Source: Prevotella sp.
GTDB taxonomy: Bacteria; Bacteroidota; Bacteroidia; Bacteroidales; Bacteroidaceae
DNA length: 16,569 nucleotides
Assembly (NCBI GenBank): GCA_003483565.1
Contig: DMYZ01000114.1
Span: 1-16,569, forward strand
Reading direction: 5' to 3'
Numbering within the stretch: position 1 is the first letter of the stretch; each line of letters starts with the position of its first letter. Made by a program: the position numbers and the translations under genes. The notes under the pieces were generated by a model. It was not told the origin of the DNA, did not search any database, and saw nothing but the letters and a program-made list of their open reading frames with translations. Of the stretch, positions 1-7,499 are shown in pieces.

Positions 1-1124
1 TGGGTAGAGCATGGCTCTTCTATACTGGTTTTTATTGTAATGGTACCACTATTGCCAATCTAACCAGTACTACTTATAAACCGCTTACAGAAGTACAGCT
101 TCCTGATAAAACAACTTTGACTAAAAAGATGGTCAGCGATTTGATTGATGATTGTGTCAATAATTCTGGTTATTCTTTAGTTCCTGATTTTAGAAACCTT
201 TGGGCTTATACCAATAAGTATACCGTTGAAGATTACGACTATACGAAAGGCAAGGGACTTTCCTGGGTAGAGAATGATGCAGCTGTTAATCCAGAATCAA
301 TGTTTGCCATTAAGTTCAATAAACTTGCCAGCTGGAATACAACTATAGGCTATGCTAATGGCTATGCTCTTCACTTTGGTGTTCGTGGTGGTCAGGATTA
401 TGCTAATACCTTCCCGTTTGGACAAGGTTGGGGAGCTGGTCCTGTTGCCCCTAATCTGGTAAGTGACTGGACCAGTGCAGAACCGAATGATATGCGCCGC
501 GATGCTTCTATTCAGGATCTTGATAAACTTCCTAATTATAAAAAGGGTGGTTGGTCTGATTATGTTCAGGAAACAAATTACTATGAAAAGAAACTATCTC
601 CTATCTCTGCTAAAAAACCGGATGGGAAGTATACTTGTTGTTTTGAAAATTTGATGTATGGCGAGACTGGGTGGAGTATAAGTAGCGAGAATATGCAGAC
701 GAATAATATCCATGATTTGGTATTGATTCGTTTTGCAGACGTACTTCTGATGCAATCAGAATTAGAAGAAAATGCAGCTGGCATTAACAGGGTCCGTGCG
801 AGAGCAGGTTTGGAACCTATTGGTGCTTATTCTCTTCAAGCCTTGCAGAATGAGCGCCGCTGGGAGTTAGCTTTTGAAGGTACGCGGTGGAATGATATCC
901 GTCGCTGGCATATTGCCGCAAAGGCTTTGGAACGCCAGAATAATGTTGATGTTTATTATTGTGGTAATCCTGATAAAAATACAGCTCATAATGGAGGCTA
1001 TGCTGCGCGTTATAATGCGACTGCCGGATTTCAGAAGATGCCGGAGAATGAAGTTTCTATTGGAAGTGTTGTACAGAATGAAGGCTGGACCGGTTCTGAT
1101 GCCGAGTATACGGGTTGGAAATAA
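1..1124 (+). CDS. SusD-family outer-membrane glycan-binding lipoprotein, 3' part
   Basis: This is the C-terminal part of a SusD-like protein, the surface lipoprotein that caps a SusC TonB-dependent porin and binds the glycan during uptake. The frame (codons from base 3) is open to the left edge, so the start and lipobox lie outside the window; the TTG at 117 is only an internal leucine codon. The first visible residues, GRAWLFYTGFY, fit the early SusD helix that usually reads RAxxYF. Near the C-terminus lie INRVRARAGL and NERRWELAFEGTRWNDIRRW, the family's most recognisable signature, and the protein ends in a PENEV...GW segment as SusD proteins do. The SusC partner should be directly upstream. 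A second surface-type lipoprotein follows after 55 bases, probably in the same transcript. The family call is firm; mannan specificity is inferred only from the neighbouring enzymes. Confidence 0.93.
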   Translation, partial: GRAWLFYTGFYCNGTTIANLTSTTYKPLTEVQLPDKTTLTKKMVSDLIDDCVNNSGYSLVPDFRNLWAYTNKYTVEDYDYTKGKGLSWVENDAAVNPESMFAIKFNKLASWNTTIGYANGYALHFGVRGGQDYANTFPFGQGWGAGPVAPNLVSDWTSAEPNDMRRDASIQDLDKLPNYKKGGWSDYVQETNYYEKKLSPISAKKPDGKYTCCFENLMYGETGWSISSENMQTNNIHDLVLIRFADVLLMQSELEENAAGINRVRARAGLEPIGAYSLQALQNERRWELAFEGTRWNDIRRWHIAAKALERQNNVDVYYCGNPDKNTAHNGGYAARYNATAGFQKMPENEVSIGSVVQNEGWTGSDAEYTGWK

Positions 1125-1179
1125 TTGGCGGATTCGTGCAGCTTTATCAATTATACGTATTATTTAAAAGAATCAAATT

Positions 1180-2031
1180 ATGAAAAAGATATTGTTTGCA
1201 GTTCCTCTGTTGACTGTGATGTTTTCCTTTATGGCATGTGATCCTATTACGGATAAAGAAGGGCCTGGAGCATCTGTTTCAACTGATGAACTTACATCAG
1301 ATTTGCAGATTACGGCAGAAAGTGATGGTAATAACAATTTGACGGTGTTTACGAGTCCTGCTCGTTTCGTCAAGGTGTATAGTGCTTCTGATAACAGTCT
1401 GGTAGGATCTGGTACCGCTGTTAAAGTACAAGTGCTTCCTGGTAATTCGGAGGTTTCCTATTATGTAGTAACAGATAATGAGGATGGTACGACAACAAAA
1501 TCAGGAGCTAAGTCAATTTCAGTTAGTAATTATACAAAACTGGATCCTATGTTGACGACACTTTTTGGTGACGGTAAAGGTGGTTTTACTTCTTATAAGT
1601 ATGTATGGGATACGGATGCTTCTAATGGTGTATGGGGCAACGGTGCATATCTGCAAAGCACCGGACCAGCCTGGTGGATTGTTACCAAGGATCAGATTGA
1701 TGGCCAAGCTGCGGGCAAAAATTTGACGAAAGATGGCCTTGATGGTTGGTTTACTATGGCTCTTGGTAGTAAAGGAGTAACGACGAGTCGTGGGGAAACC
1801 GGTTCTGTTACTGCTACCAGTGATGTTGTTAAGAGTGGCTGGGATATTGGTACTTTGACCTTTTCCGGCACCATTCCTTTAATGGGTATTCAGCCGAATG
1901 TTAATAACCAGCGTCAGTATGTTTACCAGATCCTTAAAGCCTCAGACGGAGAACTCCGTCTGTGTGCGCCGGAGCCTAATGCAGGTGATGGTGGAACGGC
2001 TTGGTATTGGAATTTTAAACGAGTGAATTAG
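1180..2031 (+). CDS. SusE/F-position surface glycan-binding lipoprotein (putative)
   Basis: The 283-residue protein has a lipoprotein signal peptide (MKKILFAVPL..., lipobox FMAC with Cys20). After it come an acidic, Thr/Ser-rich linker, a beta-rich Ig/PKD-like stretch (about residues 40-115), and a C-terminal domain of about 165 residues rich in Trp and Tyr (YVWDTD, GPAWWIV, GWFTM, TAWYWNF). Exposed aromatics of this sort commonly form sugar-binding platforms. No catalytic motif is visible. Its place directly after susD, and the hairpin terminator straight after its stop, make it the last gene of the SusCD transcript. That is where PULs encode SusE/SusF-type surface glycan-binding proteins, which are poorly conserved in sequence. 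The role is therefore inferred from position and architecture, and I do not recognise a specific family. A perfect inverted repeat lies inside the coding sequence at 1943-1962. Confidence 0.72.
   Translation: MKKILFAVPLLTVMFSFMACDPITDKEGPGASVSTDELTSDLQITAESDGNNNLTVFTSPARFVKVYSASDNSLVGSGTAVKVQVLPGNSEVSYYVVTDNEDGTTTKSGAKSISVSNYTKLDPMLTTLFGDGKGGFTSYKYVWDTDASNGVWGNGAYLQSTGPAWWIVTKDQIDGQAAGKNLTKDGLDGWFTMALGSKGVTTSRGETGSVTATSDVVKSGWDIGTLTFSGTIPLMGIQPNVNNQRQYVYQILKASDGELRLCAPEPNAGDGGTAWYWNFKRVN
1943..1962. repeat. perfect 9-bp inverted repeat inside the SusE-position gene
   Basis: CAGACGGAG and CTCCGTCTG are exact reverse complements separated by AA. The repeat lies about 70 bases before the stop codon of the lipoprotein gene. 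It could form a tight RNA hairpin, but no T-tract follows, so it is not a standard terminator. It may be chance. Confidence 0.6.
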
Positions 2032-2045
2032 GTTTTCTTTTTTTT

Positions 2046-2088
2046 AAGACGAGGCAGGGTCTTGGAAGATGCCCAGGCCTCGTCTTTT
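2046..2088 (+). terminator. Rho-independent-type terminator after the SusD/SusE transcript
   Basis: A 10-bp perfect stem (AAGACGAGGC at 2046-2055, GCCTCGTCTT at 2077-2086) encloses a 21-base loop that can add a short inner GGG/CCC pairing. It is followed by TT and then mixed sequence, so the T-tract is short. It starts 15 bases after the lipoprotein stop and precedes the promoter at 2133-2140. It therefore separates the SusD/SusE genes from the next operon. On the minus strand the hairpin would be followed by A residues, so termination is expected on the plus strand only. Confidence 0.8.
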
Positions 2089-2132
2089 AAGTGAAAAGTG
2101 CTTTCTTGTTTTTTCTTTCAATAGAAAAGTAT

Positions 2133-2140
2133 TATCTTTG
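2133..2140 (+). promoter_or_regulatory. Bacteroidetes-type -7 promoter element (TATCTTTG)
   Basis: TATCTTTG matches the Bacteroidetes primary-sigma -7 consensus TAnnTTTG exactly. It lies after the terminator and 24 bases before the ATG at 2165. The upstream -33 element is weak: a TTG at 2106-2108 sits somewhat too far upstream, and only a T-run occupies the usual distance. It would drive the three-gene unit 2165-6026. Confidence 0.6.
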
Positions 2141-2164
2141 TACGATAACTTTGATATCTATTTT

Positions 2165-2689
2165 ATGAAGAAATTTTTTCTTATGTTTTATGGTGGCTTG
2201 GTCGCGTTCATGATTCTTATTCTATCGGGGTGCAATTCTGCTCCCCGTTGTCACATTATAGGTTATGTTAATGCCAGTCTGGAAGGTAAGAAGATTTATC
2301 TTGTGCCTTTGTTTGGACCCCAGGATAAAGATCATTTTGATTCTACTTTTATTCATAATCATCATTTCTTTTTTAAAAAGGATAGCACTGAACTTGCTAT
2401 CGTGCGTGTTGATTATCATTATCGCTACGGTCTTGAAGATATGCTCGTCATTACTGAACCAGGACAAGTGAAAGTGACTATTGGTCCTATAAGCAGTTGT
2501 GGAGGAACACCACAGAATGATTCTCTGCAAGCATGGAAAAAGGAAGTCATGAGGTTTCGGCAGAATGCACGGTCACCGTTGGCTGCAGCACGGTTGAAAG
2601 TCCGTACACTTCAGATTGTAGCTCATGTCAAGGCAAATCCTTTACATGACTTTTTACAAAGTGTTTATCCTACTTCCAAAACGCAGTAA
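2165..2689 (+). CDS. small DUF4369-like lipoprotein without a thioredoxin domain
   Basis: The 174-residue lipoprotein has signal MKKFFLMFYG..., lipobox LSGC and Cys23. The ATG at 2165 was chosen because a longer reading from 2069 would start inside the terminator hairpin, upstream of the promoter element, and would bury the signal peptide. The mature part begins IIGYVNASLEGKKIYLVPL and continues through DSTFI, FFFKKDS and MLVITEPGQVKVTIG. That is the pattern of the DUF4369 beta domain, which usually precedes a TlpA/AhpC-type thioredoxin domain in Bacteroidetes. Here the protein ends soon after (about residue 130 onward is a short charged helix), with no CXXC motif. It may be a stand-alone binding domain or a shortened relative. 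It leads an apparent operon with the membrane protein 31 bases downstream. The family call is by pattern recognition, and the function is unknown. Confidence 0.72.
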   Translation: MKKFFLMFYGGLVAFMILILSGCNSAPRCHIIGYVNASLEGKKIYLVPLFGPQDKDHFDSTFIHNHHFFFKKDSTELAIVRVDYHYRYGLEDMLVITEPGQVKVTIGPISSCGGTPQNDSLQAWKKEVMRFRQNARSPLAAARLKVRTLQIVAHVKANPLHDFLQSVYPTSKTQ

Positions 2690-2720
2690 GCCAATTTGGC
2701 ATAATAGATCTAATTTATAC

Positions 2721-4541
2721 ATGAAATCATTTATCGATAAGTATGGACAGTTTTTGCTTTCTGTCGTTTTTGCGCTGGGAGCAGTTCTCTTTTGGGCAGT
2801 ACCCTATGTGGCTGCTTTGAATTATCAGGAGCAATATCAGCTTTTCTTGTTTGAAGATACTTATTTTCTTGATCGGATTAGTATTCCCGGAGGACTCAGT
2901 GATTATATTGCAGAGTTCCTTGTTCAATTTTACTATATCCCTTTCCTTGGAGCCATAATCCTGGGTCTGTTGTTCTTTTTTCTTCAACGTCTCACGGCAA
3001 AATTATTTGACCGGTTGAATGTGCAGTCAGTATGGTATCCGTTAAGTTTTATCCCTGTAATTTTGCTCTGGGTTTATATGGGGAATGAGAATGTGCTGCT
3101 TTCTTTTGTGTTGTCTCTTCTTGTTGCTGAAGGCATCATGCTTGCTTATATTGCATTTCGCCAGTCCGGTGCAAAAAAATGGATAGGAAATATTTGCCTG
3201 TTGTTGGTCTTACCATTATATTATTGGTTTTTTGGAACATGTATCTGGATAATTGCAACCTTTGTTGTTATTTATGATCTTTATTATAAAGGTTTGAAAG
3301 GTCTAAATCTTTTCCGTGGGTTATGTATCATTCTTTATGTCAATATCATTATCCTTTGTTGTGCCCAGTTTATTCAGTATCCTCTTTATAAACTTTATGG
3401 AGGTATAAACTATTTCCGTTATCCCGGAATTATTCCTTGGATGCAGTGGGTTGTGATGGCAGCATTTGTTTTTATTCCTTTTATTGCTGATTTTTTATCA
3501 GTTGTCAAACTGCATAAGGTGTTACTTGTGCAAGGCATCCAGGTTGCAATTCTTTTGATATTAGGTTATCTACTTATCTGTTATAGTTATAATCCTCTTA
3601 CCTATAATATAATTGATTACGATTATCTTGTAAGAAATCACCAGTGGCAGAAAATTTTGGATAAGGCCCAAGGGCAGATTACCAATACTCCTCTTGGGGC
3701 GTCATGTGTGAATTATGCTCTTGCAATGACCGGCCAACTAGACGATCATCTTTTCGAATATTATCAAAATGGGGCAGAAGGACTTTTCCCTTCTTTTGCT
3801 CGTGATATGACCTCACCGGTGCCGACCAGTGATATCTTTTATTCATTGGGAATGATAAATGACGCTGAGCGCTATGCCTTTGAAGCGCAGGAAGCAATAC
3901 CCAATTATCGTAAAAGCGGAAGGTTGATGCAGCGTATCATTCAGTGTGAAATTATCAATGGAAATTATAAAGTTGCAGCAAAATATCTTCGGATGTTGAA
4001 AAAGAGTCTTTTTTATCACTCGTGGGCTGACAGGCAAATGCAGTTTTTAGGTAATGATCGTGCTGTTAATGCTGATCCGGAATATGGCCGGCTTCGTGAT
4101 TTGCGTATTAAGCATACCGACTACCTTTTCAGTGATCGTGAAATGGATCAGATGCTTGGTCTCCTTATGATTGACAATAAAAAGTATAATAACAAAATGG
4201 CCTATGAATACCTTATTGCTTATGAACTTTTGCAAAAAGATATGCATCATTTTATGGAATATTATCCTTTGGGAAAGTGTTTTAATTTTGATCATATTCC
4301 ATATTGTATTCAGCAAGTACTTATCGGTTTATGGGTACAGGAACATGGTACTCTTCAGGGAATGCCTTATTCTGTAGATCAGCAGAATCTTGGCGAGACG
4401 ACTACATTTATGCAGACTTATGTGAATAACCCTAATAATCCATCCTTGCGGCAGCCACCTCTTTGCTATAATGCCTGGCACTATATTCTGATGGTAGGCA
4501 ATAAAAAACAAGGAAAACAGAATATGCGTGAAATTTATTAA
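2721..4541 (+). CDS. polytopic inner-membrane protein with helical C-terminal domain (DUF6057-like)
   Basis: The 606-residue protein appears to have about eight or nine hydrophobic membrane segments in its first 290 residues (roughly 10-31, 70-90, 104-121, 123-147, 155-188, 199-217, 239-262 and 268-288). A soluble helical domain (about 300-606) follows and reads like irregular TPR repeats (NYALAMTGQLDDHLFEYY; GNYKVAAKYLRMLKKS). The N-terminal block LNYQEQYQLFLFEDTYF followed by PGGLSDYI resembles the Bacteroidales family I know as DUF6057. The ATG at 2721 was chosen over an in-frame upstream codon at 2625, which would overlap the preceding gene and add a polar segment before the first helix. 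It sits between a DUF4369-like lipoprotein and a CXXCH lipoprotein 9 bases downstream, so the three are probably co-transcribed. No enzyme or transporter motif is recognisable, and the function is unknown. Confidence 0.78.
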   Translation: MKSFIDKYGQFLLSVVFALGAVLFWAVPYVAALNYQEQYQLFLFEDTYFLDRISIPGGLSDYIAEFLVQFYYIPFLGAIILGLLFFFLQRLTAKLFDRLNVQSVWYPLSFIPVILLWVYMGNENVLLSFVLSLLVAEGIMLAYIAFRQSGAKKWIGNICLLLVLPLYYWFFGTCIWIIATFVVIYDLYYKGLKGLNLFRGLCIILYVNIIILCCAQFIQYPLYKLYGGINYFRYPGIIPWMQWVVMAAFVFIPFIADFLSVVKLHKVLLVQGIQVAILLILGYLLICYSYNPLTYNIIDYDYLVRNHQWQKILDKAQGQITNTPLGASCVNYALAMTGQLDDHLFEYYQNGAEGLFPSFARDMTSPVPTSDIFYSLGMINDAERYAFEAQEAIPNYRKSGRLMQRIIQCEIINGNYKVAAKYLRMLKKSLFYHSWADRQMQFLGNDRAVNADPEYGRLRDLRIKHTDYLFSDREMDQMLGLLMIDNKKYNNKMAYEYLIAYELLQKDMHHFMEYYPLGKCFNFDHIPYCIQQVLIGLWVQEHGTLQGMPYSVDQQNLGETTTFMQTYVNNPNNPSLRQPPLCYNAWHYILMVGNKKQGKQNMREIY

Positions 4542-4550
4542 TGATGAAGA

Positions 4551-6026
4551 ATGAAAAAAAATATAATACTATATAGTGCTGCTATTTTGCTGGAATTGTT
4601 ACTTCTGGCAGGATGTGTCGATCGTCCTGAAAATGTAGTTAAGGTAAATTGGTTGCCTCAATTATTTCCAAATTATGATGGCGTGACGATTCCTGCAGAA
4701 ATAGCACCGCTTAATTTTAATTATTCTGGAGACTGTCAGACTATGGATGTTGTGGTAAGGGGGAGCAAGGGAGGCATTATCCATACAAATGGAGATTATG
4801 CTGACTTTGATGTGGATGAATGGCATGAGTTGGCATTACAGAATAAAGGAGGAAAACTTATTTTTACGGTTACGGTAGAAAAGGACGGAAAGTGGAAACA
4901 ATATAAAGATTTTTCTGTTATAGTATCTACAGATGCATTGGGTGACTGGGGATTGACTTACCGCCTTATTCCACCGGGATATGAGGTCTTTGGTAAAATG
5001 GGCTTGTACCAGCGTGATTTAAGTAATTTTGATCAGACTCCGATCATTGAGAATACAGCTGTGCCTGGTGCGTGCTTCAACTGTCATGTTAGCAATCGTA
5101 CCAATCCAAATCAGTTTACCTTTCATATTCGTGGTGGCCATGGTGCTACTCTTATACAGCAGTATGGTAAATTCCAGCTTCTGAAGGCCAAGAATGATTC
5201 TCTTCATGGTTCTATGGTCTATCCTTACTGGCATCCGAATGGAAAGTTTATCGCCTATTCTACTAACCAAACCCATCAGAGCTTCTATGCTGTTCGTTCA
5301 CGCCGTGTAGAAGTTTTCGATCAGTCTTCCGATATTTTGATTTATCAACCGGATACTCATCAGATTATTCTTAATCCCGTTATAATGACGAAGGATCATT
5401 ATGAGAATTATCCCGTATTCTCACCTGATGGCAGAACTCTTTATTTTGTCTCTTCTCAGGCTTGGGATATCCCGGCTCATTATAAGGATATTAAGTATAA
5501 TCTCTGTAAGGTGGGCTTTAATCCTATGACAGGTAAAACGATCGGTAAGGTTGATACTATTTTTAATGCCAGAGTTATGAACAAGAGTGCTAATCATCCG
5601 CGCCCGTCTTATGACGGAAAGTTTCTTCTTTTCACTATGTCTGATTATGGCTGTTTTCCTATTTGGCATAAGGAAGCTGACCAGTGGCTTCTGGATCTCC
5701 GAACTGGAAAGGCTCGCCCTCTTAGTGAAATAAACAGTAGCAATAGTGATAGTTATCATAATTGGAGTGCCAACAGTCATTGGATCGTCTTTACTTCCCG
5801 GCGTGGCAATGGATATTATACCAATCTTTACCTTGCCCACGTCAATGCAGACGGAACAATGGGAAAGCCTTTTTTGCTCCCACAGCGTAATCCATGGAAA
5901 TATTACGACGAGACCGTTAATTCTTTCAATACTCCTGATTTCACATCACGACCTGTTAAAATGAATGTAAGGGAAGTTGCTAATAGTATTATTTCTGATA
6001 ATCGTATTCCAACCAGAATATATTAA
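4551..6026 (+). CDS. lipoprotein with one CXXCH motif and PD40/TolB-like beta-propeller repeats
   Basis: The 491-residue lipoprotein has lipobox LLAGC with Cys22. Residues about 30-130 form a beta-rich N-terminal domain. CFNCH at residues 175-179 is a classic CXXCH c-type haem attachment motif, followed closely by His192 and His198 as possible sixth ligands. From about residue 220 come PD40/TolB-type propeller blades: YWHPNGKFIAYS, YPVFSPDGRTLYFVSS, PRPSYDGKFLLFT and NWSANSHWIVFTSRR. The ATG at 4551 gives a good signal peptide; the two ATGs at 4541 and 4544 are out of frame. It lies 9 bases after the membrane-protein gene and closes the three-gene unit. Haem binding is not proven: the motif might instead bind a metal or form a disulphide. 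Its role in a mannan locus is unclear, and a surface or periplasmic electron-transfer or sensing part is only a guess. Confidence 0.8.
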   Translation: MKKNIILYSAAILLELLLLAGCVDRPENVVKVNWLPQLFPNYDGVTIPAEIAPLNFNYSGDCQTMDVVVRGSKGGIIHTNGDYADFDVDEWHELALQNKGGKLIFTVTVEKDGKWKQYKDFSVIVSTDALGDWGLTYRLIPPGYEVFGKMGLYQRDLSNFDQTPIIENTAVPGACFNCHVSNRTNPNQFTFHIRGGHGATLIQQYGKFQLLKAKNDSLHGSMVYPYWHPNGKFIAYSTNQTHQSFYAVRSRRVEVFDQSSDILIYQPDTHQIILNPVIMTKDHYENYPVFSPDGRTLYFVSSQAWDIPAHYKDIKYNLCKVGFNPMTGKTIGKVDTIFNARVMNKSANHPRPSYDGKFLLFTMSDYGCFPIWHKEADQWLLDLRTGKARPLSEINSSNSDSYHNWSANSHWIVFTSRRGNGYYTNLYLAHVNADGTMGKPFLLPQRNPWKYYDETVNSFNTPDFTSRPVKMNVREVANSIISDNRIPTRIY

Positions 6027-6087
6027 TAAAGAATGATTTCTCTTTGTTCTTGCAAAAATAGTATAAGCGTTTGTCAGTAATAAGCAT

Positions 6088-6095
6088 TATATTTG
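6088..6095 (+). promoter_or_regulatory. -7 promoter element (TATATTTG) directly before the GH5 gene
   Basis: TATATTTG is an exact TAnnTTTG match and lies only 6 bases before the ATG at 6102. A TTTG at 6070-6073 is too close (14 bases) to be an ideal -33 element. If used, the mRNA would begin almost at the start codon, giving a leaderless or very short-leader transcript. Confidence 0.5.
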
Positions 6096-6101
6096 CATAT
6101 T

Positions 6102-7385
6102 ATGAAAGTAATCTATAAATCTTTGATAGCTTTGATACTCTTCATGATGGGAATATCTGTACAAGCTCAGATCATAACCTGCCATGACAATAAATTTTGG
6201 CGTGGTGGTAAACCTTATTATTTTGTTGGTACTAATTTTTGGTATGGTGCTATCCTTGGTTCACTAGGGCAGGGGGGAGACCGCGTGCGTTTATGTAAGG
6301 AACTTGATCAGATGAAGAAATTGGGCATAAACAATCTTCGCATTCTTGTTGGTTCTGATGGTATTTCCGGAATAAAAACAAAAGTGGAACCTACTCTTCA
6401 GATCGCTCCTGATGTTTATAATGATACGATTCTTGCTGGTCTTGATTATCTGCTTAAGGAGATGGCTGAGCGGAAGATGGTGGCTGTACTTTATCTTAAT
6501 AATTCTTGGGAATGGAGTGGTGGTTATGGTTTTTATCTTGAACATGCAGGTGCAGGAAAGGTCCCACGTCCGGATGAAGACGGTTATCCTGCCTATATGA
6601 ACTTTGCTGCTCAGTTTGCTTCTAATGAGAAGGCACATCAGCTTTTTTATGAGTATGTCCGTTTTATCATTGGCCGTACCAATCGTTATACGGGTAAGCG
6701 CTATATTGATGATCCGGCAATAATGTCCTGGCAGATAGGAAATGAACCACGTGCCTTCAGTAAAAATGCTCTGCCTGCTTTTGTTAAATGGCTTTCACAA
6801 GCCTCAGCACTTATTCGCAGTCTTGATCCTCATCATCTTATATCTATTGGCAGTGAAGGCGCATGGGGATGTGAAGGGGACTATGCTATTTATAAAAAGA
6901 TCTGTGCTGATAAGAATATCAGTTACTGTAATGTTCATCTTTGGCCTTATAATTGGGGATGGGCTAAGGCTGATTCTCTTATTGCTAATTTACCCAGAGC
7001 TTGTGCTAATACCAGAGATTATATTGACCGCCATCTTGCTGTTTGCAAGAAGTTGGGCAAGCCTTTAGTCATGGAAGAGTTTGGCTATCCTCGTGATAGT
7101 TTTAAATTTTCTCTTGGTACTCCTACGACAGGACGCGACTGTTATTATAAATATGTCTTTGGACTTGTTCGTGACAATGCCGCTAAAGGAGGACTTTTTG
7201 CCGGTTGTAACTTTTGGGGATGGGGAGGTGAAGCTATACCTCGACATAAGCAATGGATACCTGGTGATCCCTATACCGGTGACCCTGCTCAGGAAGCACA
7301 GGGACTGAATTCTGTTTTTAGCTCTGATAAGTCCACTCTTATGATTATAAGAAAATATTGTAAGATTCTGTCTTCTATTCAATAA
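6102..7385 (+). CDS. GH5 (subfamily 7-like) endo-beta-1,4-mannanase
   Basis: The 427-residue exported glycoside hydrolase cleaves beta-1,4-mannan backbones with retention. A signal peptide ends near ISVQA-Q (about residue 22). No lipobox is present, so it should be periplasmic or secreted rather than lipid-anchored. The TIM-barrel landmarks of clan A are clear: WQIGNEPR carries the acid/base Glu215, VHLWPYNWGW is the substrate-cleft strand typical of GH5_7 mannanases, and LVMEEFGYP carries the nucleophile Glu326. The aromatic stretch NNSWEWSGGYGFY also fits. The start is the ATG at 6102; an in-frame TTG at 6093 is part of the promoter element and adds only MHI. The preceding gene is 75 bases away and the next gene is convergent, so it is probably a single-gene transcript. 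Family confidence is high. Subfamily and mannan specificity rest on the motifs plus the surrounding GH26, GH36 and GH130 genes. Confidence 0.92.
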   Translation: MKVIYKSLIALILFMMGISVQAQIITCHDNKFWRGGKPYYFVGTNFWYGAILGSLGQGGDRVRLCKELDQMKKLGINNLRILVGSDGISGIKTKVEPTLQIAPDVYNDTILAGLDYLLKEMAERKMVAVLYLNNSWEWSGGYGFYLEHAGAGKVPRPDEDGYPAYMNFAAQFASNEKAHQLFYEYVRFIIGRTNRYTGKRYIDDPAIMSWQIGNEPRAFSKNALPAFVKWLSQASALIRSLDPHHLISIGSEGAWGCEGDYAIYKKICADKNISYCNVHLWPYNWGWAKADSLIANLPRACANTRDYIDRHLAVCKKLGKPLVMEEFGYPRDSFKFSLGTPTTGRDCYYKYVFGLVRDNAAKGGLFAGCNFWGWGGEAIPRHKQWIPGDPYTGDPAQEAQGLNSVFSSDKSTLMIIRKYCKILSSIQ

Positions 7386-7499
7386 AATCTTATTAAGAAG
7401 ATCTTGAGAAGAAGAAGATTATATTATTTTTGATTAGAGAATATTTTTCCTTTTTCAAAAAGATGGATGCTCTGTAGCTTTGAAATAATATTTGTTTTT
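7386..7499. other. AT-rich spacer between convergent genes
   Basis: The spacer separates the GH5 stop from the GH36 stop on the opposite strand. It holds only weak inverted repeats: AATCTT at 7386-7391 with AAGATT at 7415-7420, and CTTTTT at 7450-7455 with AAAAAG at 7457-7462. Both are AT-rich. Termination from both sides is expected here, but no strong GC stem is visible. Confidence 0.4.

Noticed and set aside
117..125. TTG as the start of the SusD-like protein
   Set aside because: The same frame is open back to base 3 and encodes typical SusD residues, so the gene continues past the left edge.
2069..2164. 32-codon N-terminal extension of the DUF4369-like lipoprotein
   Set aside because: It begins in the terminator hairpin loop, upstream of the promoter element, and would bury the lipoprotein signal peptide.
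2625..2720. 32-codon N-terminal extension of the membrane protein
   Set aside because: It would need a non-ATG start inside the preceding gene and adds a polar segment before the first membrane helix; the ATG at 2721 gives a normal N-terminus.
6028..6045. Hairpin AAAGAA...TTCTCTTT after the CXXCH lipoprotein gene
   Set aside because: The stem is short with a mismatch and has no T-tract, so it is not supported as a terminator.
7386..7462. Bidirectional terminator in the convergent spacer
   Set aside because: The inverted repeats are 6 bp and AT-only or nearly so, too weak to call as a terminator.
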